A DNA stretch of 64,000 bases, taken from contig NOWV01000061.1 in the NCBI GenBank assembly GCA_003344405.1, positions 310,001 through 374,000 on the forward strand, given 5' to 3'. The position numbers were made by a program, and so were the translations under genes. Of the stretch, positions 63,833-64,000 are shown one piece after another (position 1 is the stretch's first letter; every line of letters starts with the position of its first letter). Source of the stretch: Trichoplax sp. H2. Taxonomy: Eukaryota; Placozoa; Uniplacotomia; Trichoplacea. The notes under the pieces are model-generated. The model did not search any database. It was not told the DNA's origin and saw only the letters and a list, made by a program, of their open reading frames with translations.

Positions 63833-64000
63833 CAATGGAGGATACAGTTGTAAATCATTGCAGTTTATCTTATCATTACGAAATTATCTAGCCTGTTGAT
63901 ATTAATTCTAGGCTATACTCGTCTATTGGTGGCAACGATATTAACATGTTGTCCTACTATGGATAGCATTCCGAATACTAGCAGAGGCGGAGATCTTAAA
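63833..64000. other. 3' flank of the second GPCR to window end
   Basis: Short non-coding tail with no feature seen. Confidence 0.4.

Overview
The window looks like nuclear DNA of an early-branching animal, most likely a placozoan (Trichoplax or Hoilungia type). The DNA is AT-rich. Genes are compact, with many short exons and introns of about 50-300 bp with GT..AG borders. They encode recognisable animal proteins: Scribble, VPS11, EPHX4-like, LDAH, UQCC1 and a C8orf34-like protein. Two intronless, lineage-divergent rhodopsin-type GPCRs are also present. The taxon is an inference from gene content and style; no marker sequence names the species.

Layout. 1413-8685 (+) is a Scribble-type LAP polarity scaffold (leucine-rich repeats, then four PDZ domains) whose first exons are not visible. 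10210-11471 (-) is a lipid-droplet-associated serine hydrolase (LDAH). 13211-20116 (+) is VPS11, the RING-bearing HOPS/CORVET subunit. 22077-25968 (-) is a membrane-anchored epoxide hydrolase of the EPHX4 type. 27384-29608 (+) is UQCC1/CBP3, a complex III assembly factor. 30528-36213 (-) is a C8orf34-like protein with an RIIa/DPY-30-type dimerisation region. Strands alternate strictly, giving tail-to-tail and head-to-head pairs. A weak multi-exon gene candidate lies at 40007-40917 (-). GPCR paralogues sit at 44114-45289 (+) and 62636-63832 (+). I reconstructed exon chains by eye from splice borders, reading frame and protein family. Phases were checked through for LDAH, EPHX4-like and UQCC1.

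The right half (36.2-62.6 kb) is gene-poor and carries non-autonomous mobile-element debris. It holds two oppositely oriented solo LTRs of one family with perfect 5-bp target duplications (45897-46312 and 61683-62101). A third solo LTR (47751-48224) is followed by an assembly gap and then by what reads as its own empty site, so the assembly appears to have placed two haplotypes in series. A TA-flanked element with 68-bp inverted ends lies at 39434-40014, and an LTR-like element with a tandem duplication at its 3' edge at 37538-38101. A further family occurs at 20950-21520 and 57163-57598. The divergent LDAH/VPS11 interval has a 66-bp tandem repeat and a small GC-rich inverted-repeat element. 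The divergent EPHX4/UQCC1 interval has a cluster of TACTGTA/TACAGTA words.

The housekeeping genes do not form one pathway. The GPCR pair is a local paralogous family that shares unusual replacements at otherwise near-invariant class A positions. I found no CRISPR array, rRNA, tRNA or previously undescribed multi-gene system.
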